Shown here: positions 10,597-20,344 of the stretch, piece after piece
How the letters are laid out: every line of letters begins with the position of its first letter
Position numbering within the stretch: position 1 is the stretch's first letter
NCBI RefSeq assembly: GCF_016906535.1
Contig: NC_057372.1
Location: 1,035,501 to 1,099,500, forward strand
Length of the DNA: 64,000 nt
Direction: 5' to 3'
Source: Rhizoctonia solani
Lineage: Eukaryota; Basidiomycota; Agaricomycetes; Cantharellales; Ceratobasidiaceae
Notes under the pieces: generated by a model
Database searches by the model: none
The model's input: the letters and a program-made list of their open reading frames with translations, nothing else
What the model was told of the DNA's origin: nothing
Translations under genes and position numbers: made by a program

Positions 10597-11157
10597 TGTT
10601 ATAACCTCCTAACGTATACCATTAGACTCGCACGATTTTTCTGATATTTTTAGTATTTTTTACGGACTTGATACCTTTTGTTTTCCGATCACGTGATCTC
10701 GGCGCTTATTATGCCGAGATACCGCGCCGAGATGCCGTGCCAAGGGCGCTTAGGAGAAATCCACGCTTCTGCGCAGCCCGCAGCACGCTTCTCATTTGTC
10801 TTAGCTACTTCTTTCTCTCACGCGCACAGACCATGTAGATAGTGTGCTTTGTCTATATATACAGCAGGGAAATCGCTTGGAGACACCAAGTCGATTTTAC
10901 CTCGTCTCATCTCATTGAGGAGGAGCCCCAGCCAGCTAAGTAGCCGGCCCTCAGTAGTTCAGTAGTAACCCCTTGACCTGCGCTTACCACACCTCCCAGG
11001 CCTCCGGCCCCTTTGTCAGTAGTTAGCAGTAGAAGTCCGCCTTAAAGCGGCAGTTAGTATAGCCTTAGTAGTTAGTTAGACCAGTGTCACTTGTAGTAGT
11101 ACGGCCTTAAGCGCCCGACCCCACTAGCGTGTGCCCACCTTACAGTGGTGCACAACA
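10597..11157 (+). repeat. 3' LTR of plus-strand gypsy element
   Basis: This is 561 bp, identical to the LTR at 4909-5469 except for two single-base differences (G in place of A at about 10893 and about 11115). It directly follows the purine tract at 10585-10593 and is followed by the target duplication CATAC at 11158-11162, where copia coding sequence resumes. Confidence 0.95.
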
Positions 11158-12040
11158 CATACATTACTTTCTAGGTATTGCATTCAAATGCAACTGCAAC
11201 CGCGGTATCTTATGCCTCAATCAAACTGCTTACATCAACAACTTAGTTCACTTTGCAGGTCTTAAGGATGCTTTCCCTGCCAATACACCCCTAAGTCCCA
11301 GCGTTCAACTCACATGCTTTGATGGTGCTAAGCCAAAGTTTAATTATGGAACTTACATTGGTAAGCTCCTATATGCGGCTCTATGCACTCAACCCAACAT
11401 TGCTTATGCTGTTGCACACTTAGCACAATTTACTACATGCTTTGGTCCAGCACACGTGACTCAGGTTAAGCGCCTAGTCCATTACCTCAAGGGGACTTCA
11501 ACCCTTGGCCTCACCTATTGCTGATTGGCCAAAGGCTTTGGCAAAATCGGCTACTCAGATGCCAACTGGGGCAGCAACCTTATTGACCGTAAGTCCATCT
11601 CTGGACATGTATTCATGCTTGGCGGCGCAGCCGTTTCTTGGTCAGCTAAGAAGCAAGCAACTGTTGCTTTGTCAACAATGGAAGCCAAGTATATGGCGTT
11701 ATTGCACGCATGTACCCAGGCCTTATGGATGCAACAATTCTTTGAAGAACTGTACCTATACGCTGATGCACCAACCCTTATTCTCTCAGATAATCTCGCT
11801 GCACTCACCCTATCCGTCGAATCTCAATTTCATGGACGATCGAAACACATCGACATACGACACCATTTCATGCGCAATATTATCGAGAAACGGAAGGTAA
11901 CTACGTTGTACGTACCGTCCAACGAGAACCTAGCAGACGCCTTCACTAAAGCACTCCCGGCACCACAATTCAGGTACCTCATGAGATCAATCATGGGCGA
12001 ACCGATCGAAGAACCAATCAAAGACGAATTGATTAACTAA
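11158..12040 (+). pseudogene. copia RT C-terminus and RNase H fragment
   Basis: It continues the copia pol gene after the gypsy insertion. RT C-terminal residues (HYFLGIAF, then AVAHLAQF and VKRLVHYLKGT) lead into the copia RNase H region with [41 protein letters not shown] and KHIDIRHHF. One in-frame TGA at 11522-11524 follows LTYC and precedes AKGFG, so the gene is broken once. The frame then runs to TAA at 12038-12040. Bases 12041-12161 are the 3' untranslated part before the polypurine tract. Confidence 0.9.
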
Positions 12041-12170
12041 ATCAATCCTCGAATCGAAGTAATAGCTGAATAACTGAACATAAATGAATCGTAATGACTG
12101 GTTTTTCTGAATAATCGAAATGTAATGATTTGTCCTAAATGTATCTACACTTAACTCGTTTAAGGGGGAG

Positions 12171-12434
12171 TGTAGAAATATCGTGTAAATACTAGAGTAA
12201 CCTAGTATGTTCTATCGCAGTAACCGAGTCAAGTGTCGAGTCATCGTTATATGCGCAGTACCAGTCGCAGCACTCATTGGTATGACTCAGAAGGTTATAC
12301 GAGGTATATAAGGAGGTCCTTTCGGCCCTCTAATCATCACCTCTATATTCACTTATCGTGTACTGTCTTTACTTTCTTATTACAACGTTTCTTTCATAGT
12401 ATAAATACATTCTATTTTATCTAACTCTTTCTAC
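12171..12434 (+). repeat. 3' LTR of the copia element
   Basis: This 264-bp segment starts TGTAGAAA and ends TTTCTACA, an 8-bp terminal inverted repeat, and directly follows a purine tract. A TATATAAGG box lies near 12305-12313. It shares no CTTACA-loop hairpins with the gypsy LTRs. The matching 5' LTR is not in the window, so its age cannot be judged from here. Confidence 0.9.
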
Positions 12435-13443
12435 ACCACGCACTCCGACGGTAGTTACACTTATTGTCAAAACTAAACACATTCACCGCAAAACAGTAGA
12501 CCACTGTCAAAGCTAGCCAGACAAAGAAATATACTTACTCTTGTGGTATTAGGATACAAGCCAACTTGGTGCTCGCGTGGTGCGGGATAAATATTGGGTG
12601 ATCGTTGGCCTGGCTATGTTTGAAGTTCGCATGCTGAGTAGATCACTTCGGGGACTGTGCCGATTGGCGACAGCTCAATTAAAGCGCCGATCGGACGCTT
12701 TTCATCAATTGAAGTCTTGGGACCTCCACACCTCAAAAGTGAAGGGATCTGAACCCATGGGTTATCTATTGAAGAGAGGCTATTGGTCCGCTCGCTTGAA
12801 AGTCGTGCTTCGAAATCTGCCCAGTCAGCCGCCAGACTTACAAACAGAACGCGCCATGGTTTAAACTCTAATAATGATCTCAATCCTCGGCGATATGAAA
12901 GTACATATATATGTATATATGGCAAATTGCACAAGGTCACTGTAAAATGGCGCTAATTGTACAATACAGTCTCATGTTCCTATTAGACGGTGAAATAACG
13001 GTTTGAGCTCGGAGTAGAAAGCAGCGCGGTTAGATGGTTGGAGATCACAGGATGGGTCATTATGAGGCTGGATCAAGAGGTGCGCAACGCGCGCATAAAG
13101 TGTGTGGCTGTGTTGCGTGTGAGACTTGACAGGACCAATCGCTGGTCCGGCCCTAGTTCGGGAGAATCTGCTTCCGGGGTATCATCACACCTGGCTGTCT
13201 GCCTTGAAATATCCTTTGGGTCCAAAGGTAAGCATTTTCAAGACTTAAATCGGGGACTGTAATAATAGCGCCATGCTAGAGGTTCACTGGGAGGCTTCAG
13301 CCCTTCTTCACCGTACAACTTTGTGAGTGTTTGAACTGTAAAGTTGACATTGTACTAATTATTCAAAAGTCTAGAAATTTAAACGTAAGTCAAAGCGGCG
13401 AACTACCAACACTGTTTTTGACGAACTGTTTAGAAACACAAAA
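12435..13443. other. Intergenic region upstream of RPP0
   Basis: I see no supported gene here. Short open frames in several phases lack splice continuity or recognisable domains. The last few hundred bases should contain the RPP0 promoter and 5' untranslated region. Confidence 0.6.
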
Positions 13444-14638
13444 ATGGGTGCTACTCGTGCTGAGAAGGAGGTTTACTTCGAGAAGCTCAAGCAATTGCTC
13501 GACACCTACCGTAAGTTCAACCCAAATACCTTGAATTTAACAAGGTATTAATGCCTATCTCCTAGCCTCGATTTTCGTCGTCAATGTCGACAATGTTGGC
13601 TCCAACCAGATGCATCAAATCCGTGTGGCCCTCCGCGGAAAGGGCGTCGTCCTGATGGGTAAGAACACCATGGTCCGCCGTGCGATCCGTACCATCATCA
13701 GCGAGCGCCCCGAATTCGAACGTCTCCTCCCGCATGTCAAGCTCAATATTGGATTCGTCTTTACGAGCGGAGACCTCAAGGACGTGCGCGAAATCATCGT
13801 TGCCAACAAGGTCGCCGCCCCTGCTCGTGCCGGTGCCCTCGCTCCCAAGGACGTCTTTGTCCCAGCCGGAAACACCGGTATGGAACCCGGAAAGACGTCT
13901 TTCTTCCAGGCGCTCGGTATCCCAACCAAGATCGCTCGTGGTACGATCGAAATCGTGTCCGACGTCAAGGTCGTTACTGGTGGCAACCGTGTCGGTCCTT
14001 CCGAAGCCACCTTGTTGAACATGTTGAACATTTCGCCGTTCACATACGGAATGACTGTGGTCCAAATCTTCGACCAGGGCAACGTGTTCTCGCCTGATGT
14101 GCTCGATATCGACGAGTCGGTCTTGATCGACAGGTTCTTGTCCGGAATCAAGTCGATTGCTGCCATTTCTTTGGCTCTCAACTACCCGACTATCGCCTCG
14201 ATTACTCACTCGCTCGTCAATGCGTACAAGAACTTGCTCGCCATTGCCGTCACTACCGAGTACAGCTTCGAGGCTGCCGAGAAGGTAAGCATATATGCAC
14301 TCTATCCACATCCCAAGATGGTATATACACACTGAAAATCCTGACGGCATATGCCGTTACGATGATCTCTTTCCACTGATTCCCTTTTTTGAACTGGGTT
14401 GGTTATTCAATCATGCTAACACATGTATCATAGGTCAAGGAATACCTCGCCAATCCCGAGGCATTTGCCGCCGCCGCACCCGCTGCTGCTGCTGCCCCTG
14501 CTGCCGCCACCGAGGAGGCCGCACCTGCCAAGGAAGAAGAGAAGGGTACGTACTTGTGCTCCCATATGCATACATTCTTGATTAACATTATCCACAGAGG
14601 AGTCCGACGACGACATGGGCTTCGGTCTCTTCGACTAA
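13444..14638 (+). CDS. RPP0: 60S acidic ribosomal protein P0 (uL10)
   Basis: P0 anchors the P1/P2 stalk on the large ribosomal subunit and helps recruit elongation factors. Four exons fit exactly: 13444-13510, 13566-14284, 14434-14545 and 14598-14638. The start [15 protein letters not shown] is typical, and the rRNA-binding L10 domain includes [11 protein letters not shown] and [17 protein letters not shown]. An alanine-rich hinge leads to the acidic C-terminal stalk tail ending [10 protein letters not shown], the signature of P0/P1/P2 proteins. All introns have GT-AG ends and no frame break is seen. An antisense open frame over exon 2 is a shadow. Codon use is strongly C-ending, as expected for a highly expressed gene. 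Confidence 0.98.
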
Positions 14639-15786
14639 ACGCCTTTCGGTTCTGTATCATACATGTTCGATCCCTGTGTAGTTACAAGCCATCATGCATG
14701 ATGAATTTACACATACATAAATTACACGTCGTCCGATTTTCTTGTCGGAAACTGGAGATCTTCATGAGAAGGAAGAACTATCCCGGGCTTGAATCCTATC
14801 GTGACTCGCAGACAATGTTGCAGAACAATAGACGCCCGTTCTATTGGTACTTTCCAGGCACTCCTTTCGGTCATTGCCTCAAATCCCCCGTCGATGAAGG
14901 GCCCTACTCGCAGCCAAAAAGAAGGCACAACGCATTGATCGAGGGAACGGGGAAAACGGCGTGTAGCAAATGAGGGAATGTCCTAACCCTCGTCTACCGT
15001 TTTAACCTTGAATAACTGTTGGAGACTCAAGTCACAGGGGCACTAGCCTCCGAAGAGAATATTACCAGCAGATAGGAGATCATCGAAGCTTAAGATGTAG
15101 GTGTAAAAAGAATAGGAAGACACAGAAGGTCACAAAAAGTATAGGAGTGGGAAAGCCGTGATAAACAGAAGAGGGCAAGGTCAATAAGCATAGAAGATAT
15201 TCGTCTGAGTGTGTGTCCACGATGAAATAGGGGTTTACCGTGCTGGTTCGGAGCGCAAAATACACACCCAACTCGAGTTGACTCTCACCTGACCCCCCTC
15301 TTGAGTTACACGCCAAGTCCAGCAATCAACGGCACATGTGGACCGCAAAGTCTGGACTGGAGCTCTCCCCCTTCTCCCTTCTTTTGCGTGATGAAATACG
15401 CCACACTAGCCGCCGTTTCTATCTCGTCTCGGCTCCCCCCCCCCTTGCTTGCTCAGTATGCACTCATCTTTTCCTGCCTCTCCAGTCCCGTCCTACTTGC
15501 CACACGTAAAGTCCGTGTTGGAAACGGTATAGAATAAAACCTTGATCGGGTAGGTTGATAATTACACCCAACTGACATCAGGCAAAACTCGGCGACTGTC
15601 CTATATACGCATCGCACACCCCATCCCATCCTATCCATACTAACAAAAACACACCACGGCGTAAGCACCTCTCGTAAACTCAATACAAGCGCACCGACTC
15701 ACCTCTCGAACACTCTCAATGGTGTATATCATACCGCACGTCACCCCTCCTAGGCGCTACAATAACAACAACACCAACGAACGGTC
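14639..15786. other. Intergenic region between RPP0 and VMA9
   Basis: The two genes converge here. I find no coding signal, only short unsupported open frames and a C-run near 15434. It presumably holds the two 3' untranslated regions. Confidence 0.6.
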
Positions 15787-16093
15787 TCAGGCCACCGCAG
15801 CTATCCAAACGGGACAAATCGAACACGCACCGATTAAAGGATTCATCTGCGCCATATAAGTGATTGCCCACATCAAGTAACAGCACGTAAGCGTCAAGAG
15901 TATACTCGTTCGCAGCAACCTGGTTGTGTCCCCCAATAAAATACAATTCAAACCTCCCAGTTATATTCGATCGAACGGTTTGAAGGGGGGATGGGACCTA
16001 CGTTTGTGTTTCGCCCTTGGGAGTAACGAACCATCCGATCACGCCCAGTGCGATACAGACTAATCCGACAAAGATGACCGACCAGCCGCTCAT
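15787..16093 (-). CDS. VMA9: V-type ATPase subunit e (Vma9-like)
   Basis: This small hydrophobic subunit of the V0 sector of the vacuolar proton pump is easily missed. Two exons, 16002-16093 and 15787-15919, join in frame to 74 residues, the normal family length (about 70-80). The first membrane helix starts MSGWSVIFVGLICIALG and ends at the conserved W-F-x-T-P-K-G turn. The second exon begins with a helix containing CCYLMWAITYMAQMNPLIG, the most conserved part of the family. The 82-base intron has GT-AG ends. It lies upstream of and on the same strand as nothing obvious; the neighbouring RhoGAP gene is also on the minus strand. Identification rests on my recognition of the two helices. Confidence 0.85.
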
Positions 16094-16553
16094 GGTTGCG
16101 TGTGCGTGTGTGGTAGAAAACAAGGTGTAACCGATCGAGTTGGAGGGCGGGGTTACGTTACACAGTCGTTATTACCTCACGGTTACGTTACTCCACGATG
16201 CAATAAGTTAAACCAAGGCGTATTGACACCGACTGCGCTACAGTAAGATAAGAGGGGATAAAAAACAAGCAATAAAGCATGAGGTTGCATATAAGAGTCG
16301 TTTCAGTCATACGAATATGGAGACATAACAGCGGAAGCAGCAGCAGAGGGAAAACAGAAACAAAAAAATAATTTGCCAGACACGATACGGGTCAAGAAAT
16401 CGACAAAAAAGATATACACAGTGACGAATGGGGGAGGTAAAAAAGAGGAAGAATACAAAGAGTCCGAGGTGTAAGGCATAGTAAAGAAAAAGAAAAAGAA
16501 AAGTAGTAACATAACGTGTGTGAGAAAGAAAGCCCAAAGAAACAAGGGAATAG

Positions 16554-19220
16554 CTATGATGTCGACGGTCGGCCAGCAGGAGGCGCAGCATTCACGACTG
16601 CTACCGTACTACTCGTCGGCGTCGGCGCCGAATCATGCTCGATCGCGCTCCCGCCAACACCCGACAACGTACTCGCGGCTCCAGACTCGACCGTGCTCCC
16701 CACGCTTCCGAGGGTATCCAACCGCTTCATTCGCCGCTTGGATCCATTGCTCGAATCGAGCACACTCGCTCCTCGTTGGGAAGGCACCGTTCTTGATCGT
16801 TTTACTTTGCCTCCTCCGCCACCGGACTCGGTTGTGACGGGAGATTCGGAGCCGATGGACTCGGGTTCGGTCGTGAGCGGACCTAGGTTCGTGCCTGGGT
16901 CATGGAACGAGCGTCGGCGGGCGAGTGAGCCTGTTGTTGGGTCTCGGCGACGTTCGACGAGTTTGTAGCCGCCTGGCGGAGGGTCCTGAGTGGTATATGA
17001 TTAGTATTGAATGTAACTGCAACAGTATAAGGAGAGGAAAGCATAGAATGGCATAGGAGCATAGGCGGTATCAAACACAAGAAAAGGTTCGGTCCGAAAG
17101 ATGAATGGTCCAAGAATACAGTCCGCTAGACAATACAATCAAAGAAACCCCCACAAGAGACCCTCAATGGACACACATAACATACCGCCCCCAACTAGAG
17201 TCCAAACGCAAAACTCGACGTACCTCGTCGCTGTCACTAGGTACGATATACCCTGGCCTCTCCACGCCAGGACTGAACTGGCCGGGGTGAGAGCCGATAT
17301 AAGTGTTCCGCTCGATGCCGGGGCTCATGCCTGCACTAAGCATGATGGAATCGCCCCGGGCTGGAGGGTCGAGCATAAAGTGATCCTGGTGCTGGATGAG
17401 GAACACGAGGACTTGTTGTGATAGAGCGTGTTCAGTTGGCTTCATCTCGTGTGCAGGAAGACTGATGATCCCTGGTCGGAAAATCACTGCGAGATCTGCA
17501 AGAATGTGAATATAGGAGCGAGTGATGGGAGGGAGAAACGTACTAGACTCGGTCATAAGGTTCTTGTCCGATTTACGGGCAAACACCGAGAGGAGATCTA
17601 AAACATAAAGCAAAAGGTATTGGTTCGCACGGGGCATCTCCTTGATCAACTTTCGGTAAGTCTGAATAACATCGTTCTCGCTCTTGGATCGATCCGCTAG
17701 AAGAAGTGGTAAATAATACATAAGCATCGGGAAGCCGTTGGTAAAAAGGAGAAATGACGCACCTAGAGCGGCCCGAAACTAGCAATGATGGCGTGGGACA
17801 GGGTGAGCGTGGATGGTAGGGGAAACGCGGGGGAGGGTAGAATACGTACAGCATGGTACTGCTCTGTCGGAATGACGGGTTCCTGGACACTGCCATTGGT
17901 GCACAGCATACAACAAGACAAGACAAACACATACCGGCATCTGGGTGAGATAGCGACGGAAGACACTGGCGACGTCATGCGAGGTGTAGGACTCGTGTTT
18001 CCAATTGAGATCCTTGCCATACTAGAATAGACATGTTATTAGTATTGTCATGGGCTTGTGACATGGGTAAGGACTGACTCTGGGAGGTGACTCAAAGATG
18101 CTCTGGAGATCACGCATGCGCTTGTTGGATCCGTTGATTCGAAATACGCCTTCGACTTCGGTTGCTGGGAAGATGGTGAGATGGGGCAACGGTGATGAAA
18201 AAGATAATTAATGTACCATTTTCTTTGAGGAAAAGGCCGCTGAAAGGGGGTGAGCTATAGTCGACAGATGTGAGATCCGACGCACCACTTGGCCACGACG
18301 ACGGGGATATAGCCCCAGACATAGAGCTCGCCCTGTGGATTGGCAGTGGAGATCTGCACACTCGCATAGCGCAGACTCTCGCGCAAGGGAATGCCGAACA
18401 CCTTGTGGGGCGCTGCGGTGGGTTAGCGGATGAGATAATGAGGAATAAAATCAAACGGACCGTTCTTGACAAGCTCATCGGGATCCCGCTTGAGAATGCC
18501 ACCCTGGGCATTCTTGAACTGTTTCCACCATGACTTTAAGTTCTGTTTCGTTGCTGGTGGGCTGGATGGGTGGTGCATGTCGGGAGGGTGAGGAGAGGCA
18601 GTCCCAACCTGCGGTCTCCGGGGGGCAGGGACCGGGGTGGGGACGGGGATGGGAGCGGGAGGGGGGGCGTTTGACGGAATATTGGGAATTTTTTGATTTT
18701 GTAAGTTTGGGGGATTGAAGGGCACGGGTGACGTCGTGCGACGAACGGGAGATATACGGCGCTTGGAAGAGGAAGGAGTTGTGTTGGATTGGGACGGAGC
18801 CGCACTTGCTAGTGGTGGACGGCTGTGAGGCGGTGTGGCAGGCCGGATTGAAGAAGTCCGCTTCCGAAGTGTACGCCTGGGCCGAACCGTACTTGGTCCA
18901 GTACTAGCACTAGCACTGGCACTAGCACTGGCACTGGCACTAGCACTCTTGTCTGCGCCTATTGGGACCGAGACCGGTACGTGACCGTCGGATGCTTGTC
19001 GTCGGAACTTGGCCAGGATGCGTGCGTATGTGGAGAGCGGTGTGCTCGTGGGTATGTGGGTGTTGCCGTTGCCGTTGCCGTTGTTACCGCTACCACTCTC
19101 CCTTCGCGGGCGCTCGTCAATAACACCCAGGGACCGACGATGGTGTTGAGAGACTCCCAGAGGTGTCGCCGTCCGCTGGATAACCGTAGTCGAGGCCCGC
19201 GAACGCGAGCCAGGAAACAC
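16554..19220 (-). CDS. RhoGAP domain protein, Sac7/Bag7 type
   Basis: It should stimulate GTP hydrolysis by Rho1 and so tune cell-wall and actin signalling. Ten exons join without a frame break: 19220-18461, 18412-18286, 18239-18217, 18164-18079, 18021-17935, 17882-17850, 17778-17763 (16 bases), 17696-17544, 17495-17224 and 16985-16554, about 662 residues. The GAP domain contains VFGIPLRESLRYASVQI, the arginine finger in EVEGVFRINGSNKRMRDL, and NLAVIFRPGI. The N-terminal third is disordered and has an alternating Ser-Ala run (near 18895-18955); the tail is Ser/Gly-rich. The true start is not fixed: the frame is open at 19220 without an ATG, so a further upstream exon, or a downstream ATG, is likely. 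Confidence 0.92.
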
Positions 19221-19487
19221 TTGCTGAACCAGATTGGCAACTCAACACAGTCACAAGGCCCGCGCCCCAGTCAAACGAATTCCTTGTCCGGGTGGTCGTT
19301 GGTCTCTTAAAATCACATCCCAAAATCTAAATCCACCCAGGTTCGGTATCCCCACACACAAACACACGTCAAGCCGCCCAATCAAGGGCGTGTGCACATG
19401 CTGGGCACATACATCTTTATTTGTATATATCTCCTTGTGGGGTACTTGGTCTCTTTACTCTCTCTGCCATGTGCACTTGGTGCCTAG

Positions 19488-20344
19488 CTACATCAACACC
19501 TGATGAATCCCTTCCCCCTCAGGTCCCCTCCTCTCCAAAACCTCACTCCAAAACCGCATAACCATGCCCCACTCTTGCCCACGAATCATACGTACCTCAT
19601 CCATCTTCTCCGTCCGCACAATTCCGAACCCTTTGCGCAACCCCCCTTCCCCCGCGCTCGGCCCTACGTACAAAACCCGGCTTCCAGCCCCGGGTCCTGC
19701 TCGGGTCGGAACCTCGACCAGCCCCCCCGCGACAGACACCACCGACTTGATACCTCCCGGGAGACGGAGCGCAGATTCGAGTGCGACAGTTCCCCCTTGT
19801 GCGAATCCGAACAGATGAATCCTTGATTCGGTCCAACGGCATTCGTCTTTGAGATGTGCGATGGCTCGGTGTATTTTCTCAACGGCCGGCAACGGATTCG
19901 GACGTTCAATCATCTCTCCGAGGGACGTAAACGATGTATACCACTGATACATTTCTTCGCCTTGATCCAAAAACGGAATTCTTGTAACCAGATTTCATTA
20001 TGACGTCGGTCTTTGAGGGGGTATAGGGAAAGAAGCACGTACGGATCTGAGGCTTGTAAGACGAGTATCGCTGTCTGGGGAAGCTTTAATTGCTTGGCCA
20101 TTCGTACAAACGGGGCCATCGTGTCCCCTTGGGGATCCCATTAGCAGAGGGACATGGTAAATAGATATATGTATGTATGCATACCAAGCCCATGCAAAAC
20201 AATCAATAAATTCTCGTCCACTCCATCATCGCTCGGGGAATACACAAACTCCAATCCTAGTCCCGAACGTGTAGGTCGAGGTTTCGTGCGCGGCACCGGG
20301 TCCACAATGGACGGAGCGACACTCAACACTCGTTCTTCGGCCAT
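19488..20344 (-). CDS. Alpha/beta hydrolase, acyl-protein thioesterase-like, nucleophile missing
   Basis: It belongs to the phospholipase/carboxylesterase (acyl-protein thioesterase) family by fold. Three exons, 20344-20185, 20127-20043 and 19980-19488, join in frame to 245 residues. LLIVLHGLGDTMAPF marks the oxyanion loop, and IPFLDQGEEMYQWYTSF is in the usual place. The nucleophile elbow reads LFGFAQGGTVALE, where active members have GFSQGG: the catalytic Ser is Ala. The C-terminal half also lacks an obvious DGVVP-type Asp motif. I infer a non-catalytic or repurposed protein. No signal peptide is seen, so it is probably cytosolic. It is followed closely on the same strand by the RhoGAP gene. 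Confidence 0.87.

Larger units (their letters stand above)
4909..11157 (+). mobile_element. Nearly intact gypsy chromovirus, plus strand
   Basis: The 6249-bp element has LTRs 4909-5469 and 10597-11157, which differ by only two bases that I can find (near 5205 and 5427). Inside are a primer-binding site (5472-5484), gag, pol in the -1 frame and a polypurine tract (10585-10593). It is flanked by the 5-bp target duplication CATAC. The order protease, RT, RNase H, integrase, chromodomain places it in the chromovirus branch of Ty3/gypsy. The close LTR identity implies a recent insertion. One TGA at 7458-7460 between protease and RT is the only lesion I see, so it may depend on readthrough or be freshly inactivated. 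Confidence 0.95.
4475..12434 (+). mobile_element. copia (Ty1-type) retrotransposon, interrupted by gypsy insertions
   Basis: RT-coding fragments at 4475-4908 and 11158-12040 belong to one copia pol gene split by the gypsy element 4909-11157. Removing that element and one copy of the 5-bp duplication CATAC (4904-4908 and 11158-11162) rejoins the frame exactly across GPIHYF. The 3' LTR is 12171-12434, preceded by the polypurine tract AAGGGGGAG near 12162-12170. The 5' part (gag, integrase, 5' LTR) is not visible, because the left side is occupied by the minus-strand gypsy element inserted at 4474. The element is therefore partial in this window. Confidence 0.9.

Noticed and set aside
12577..12864. 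95-codon plus-strand frame and overlapping minus frame between the copia LTR and RPP0
   Set aside because: No recognisable family or splice continuity.
13562..14350. Long antisense open frame (262 codons) over RPP0 exon 2
   Set aside because: It is the complement of a highly biased ribosomal-protein exon. It has no family match, and the plus strand is fully explained.
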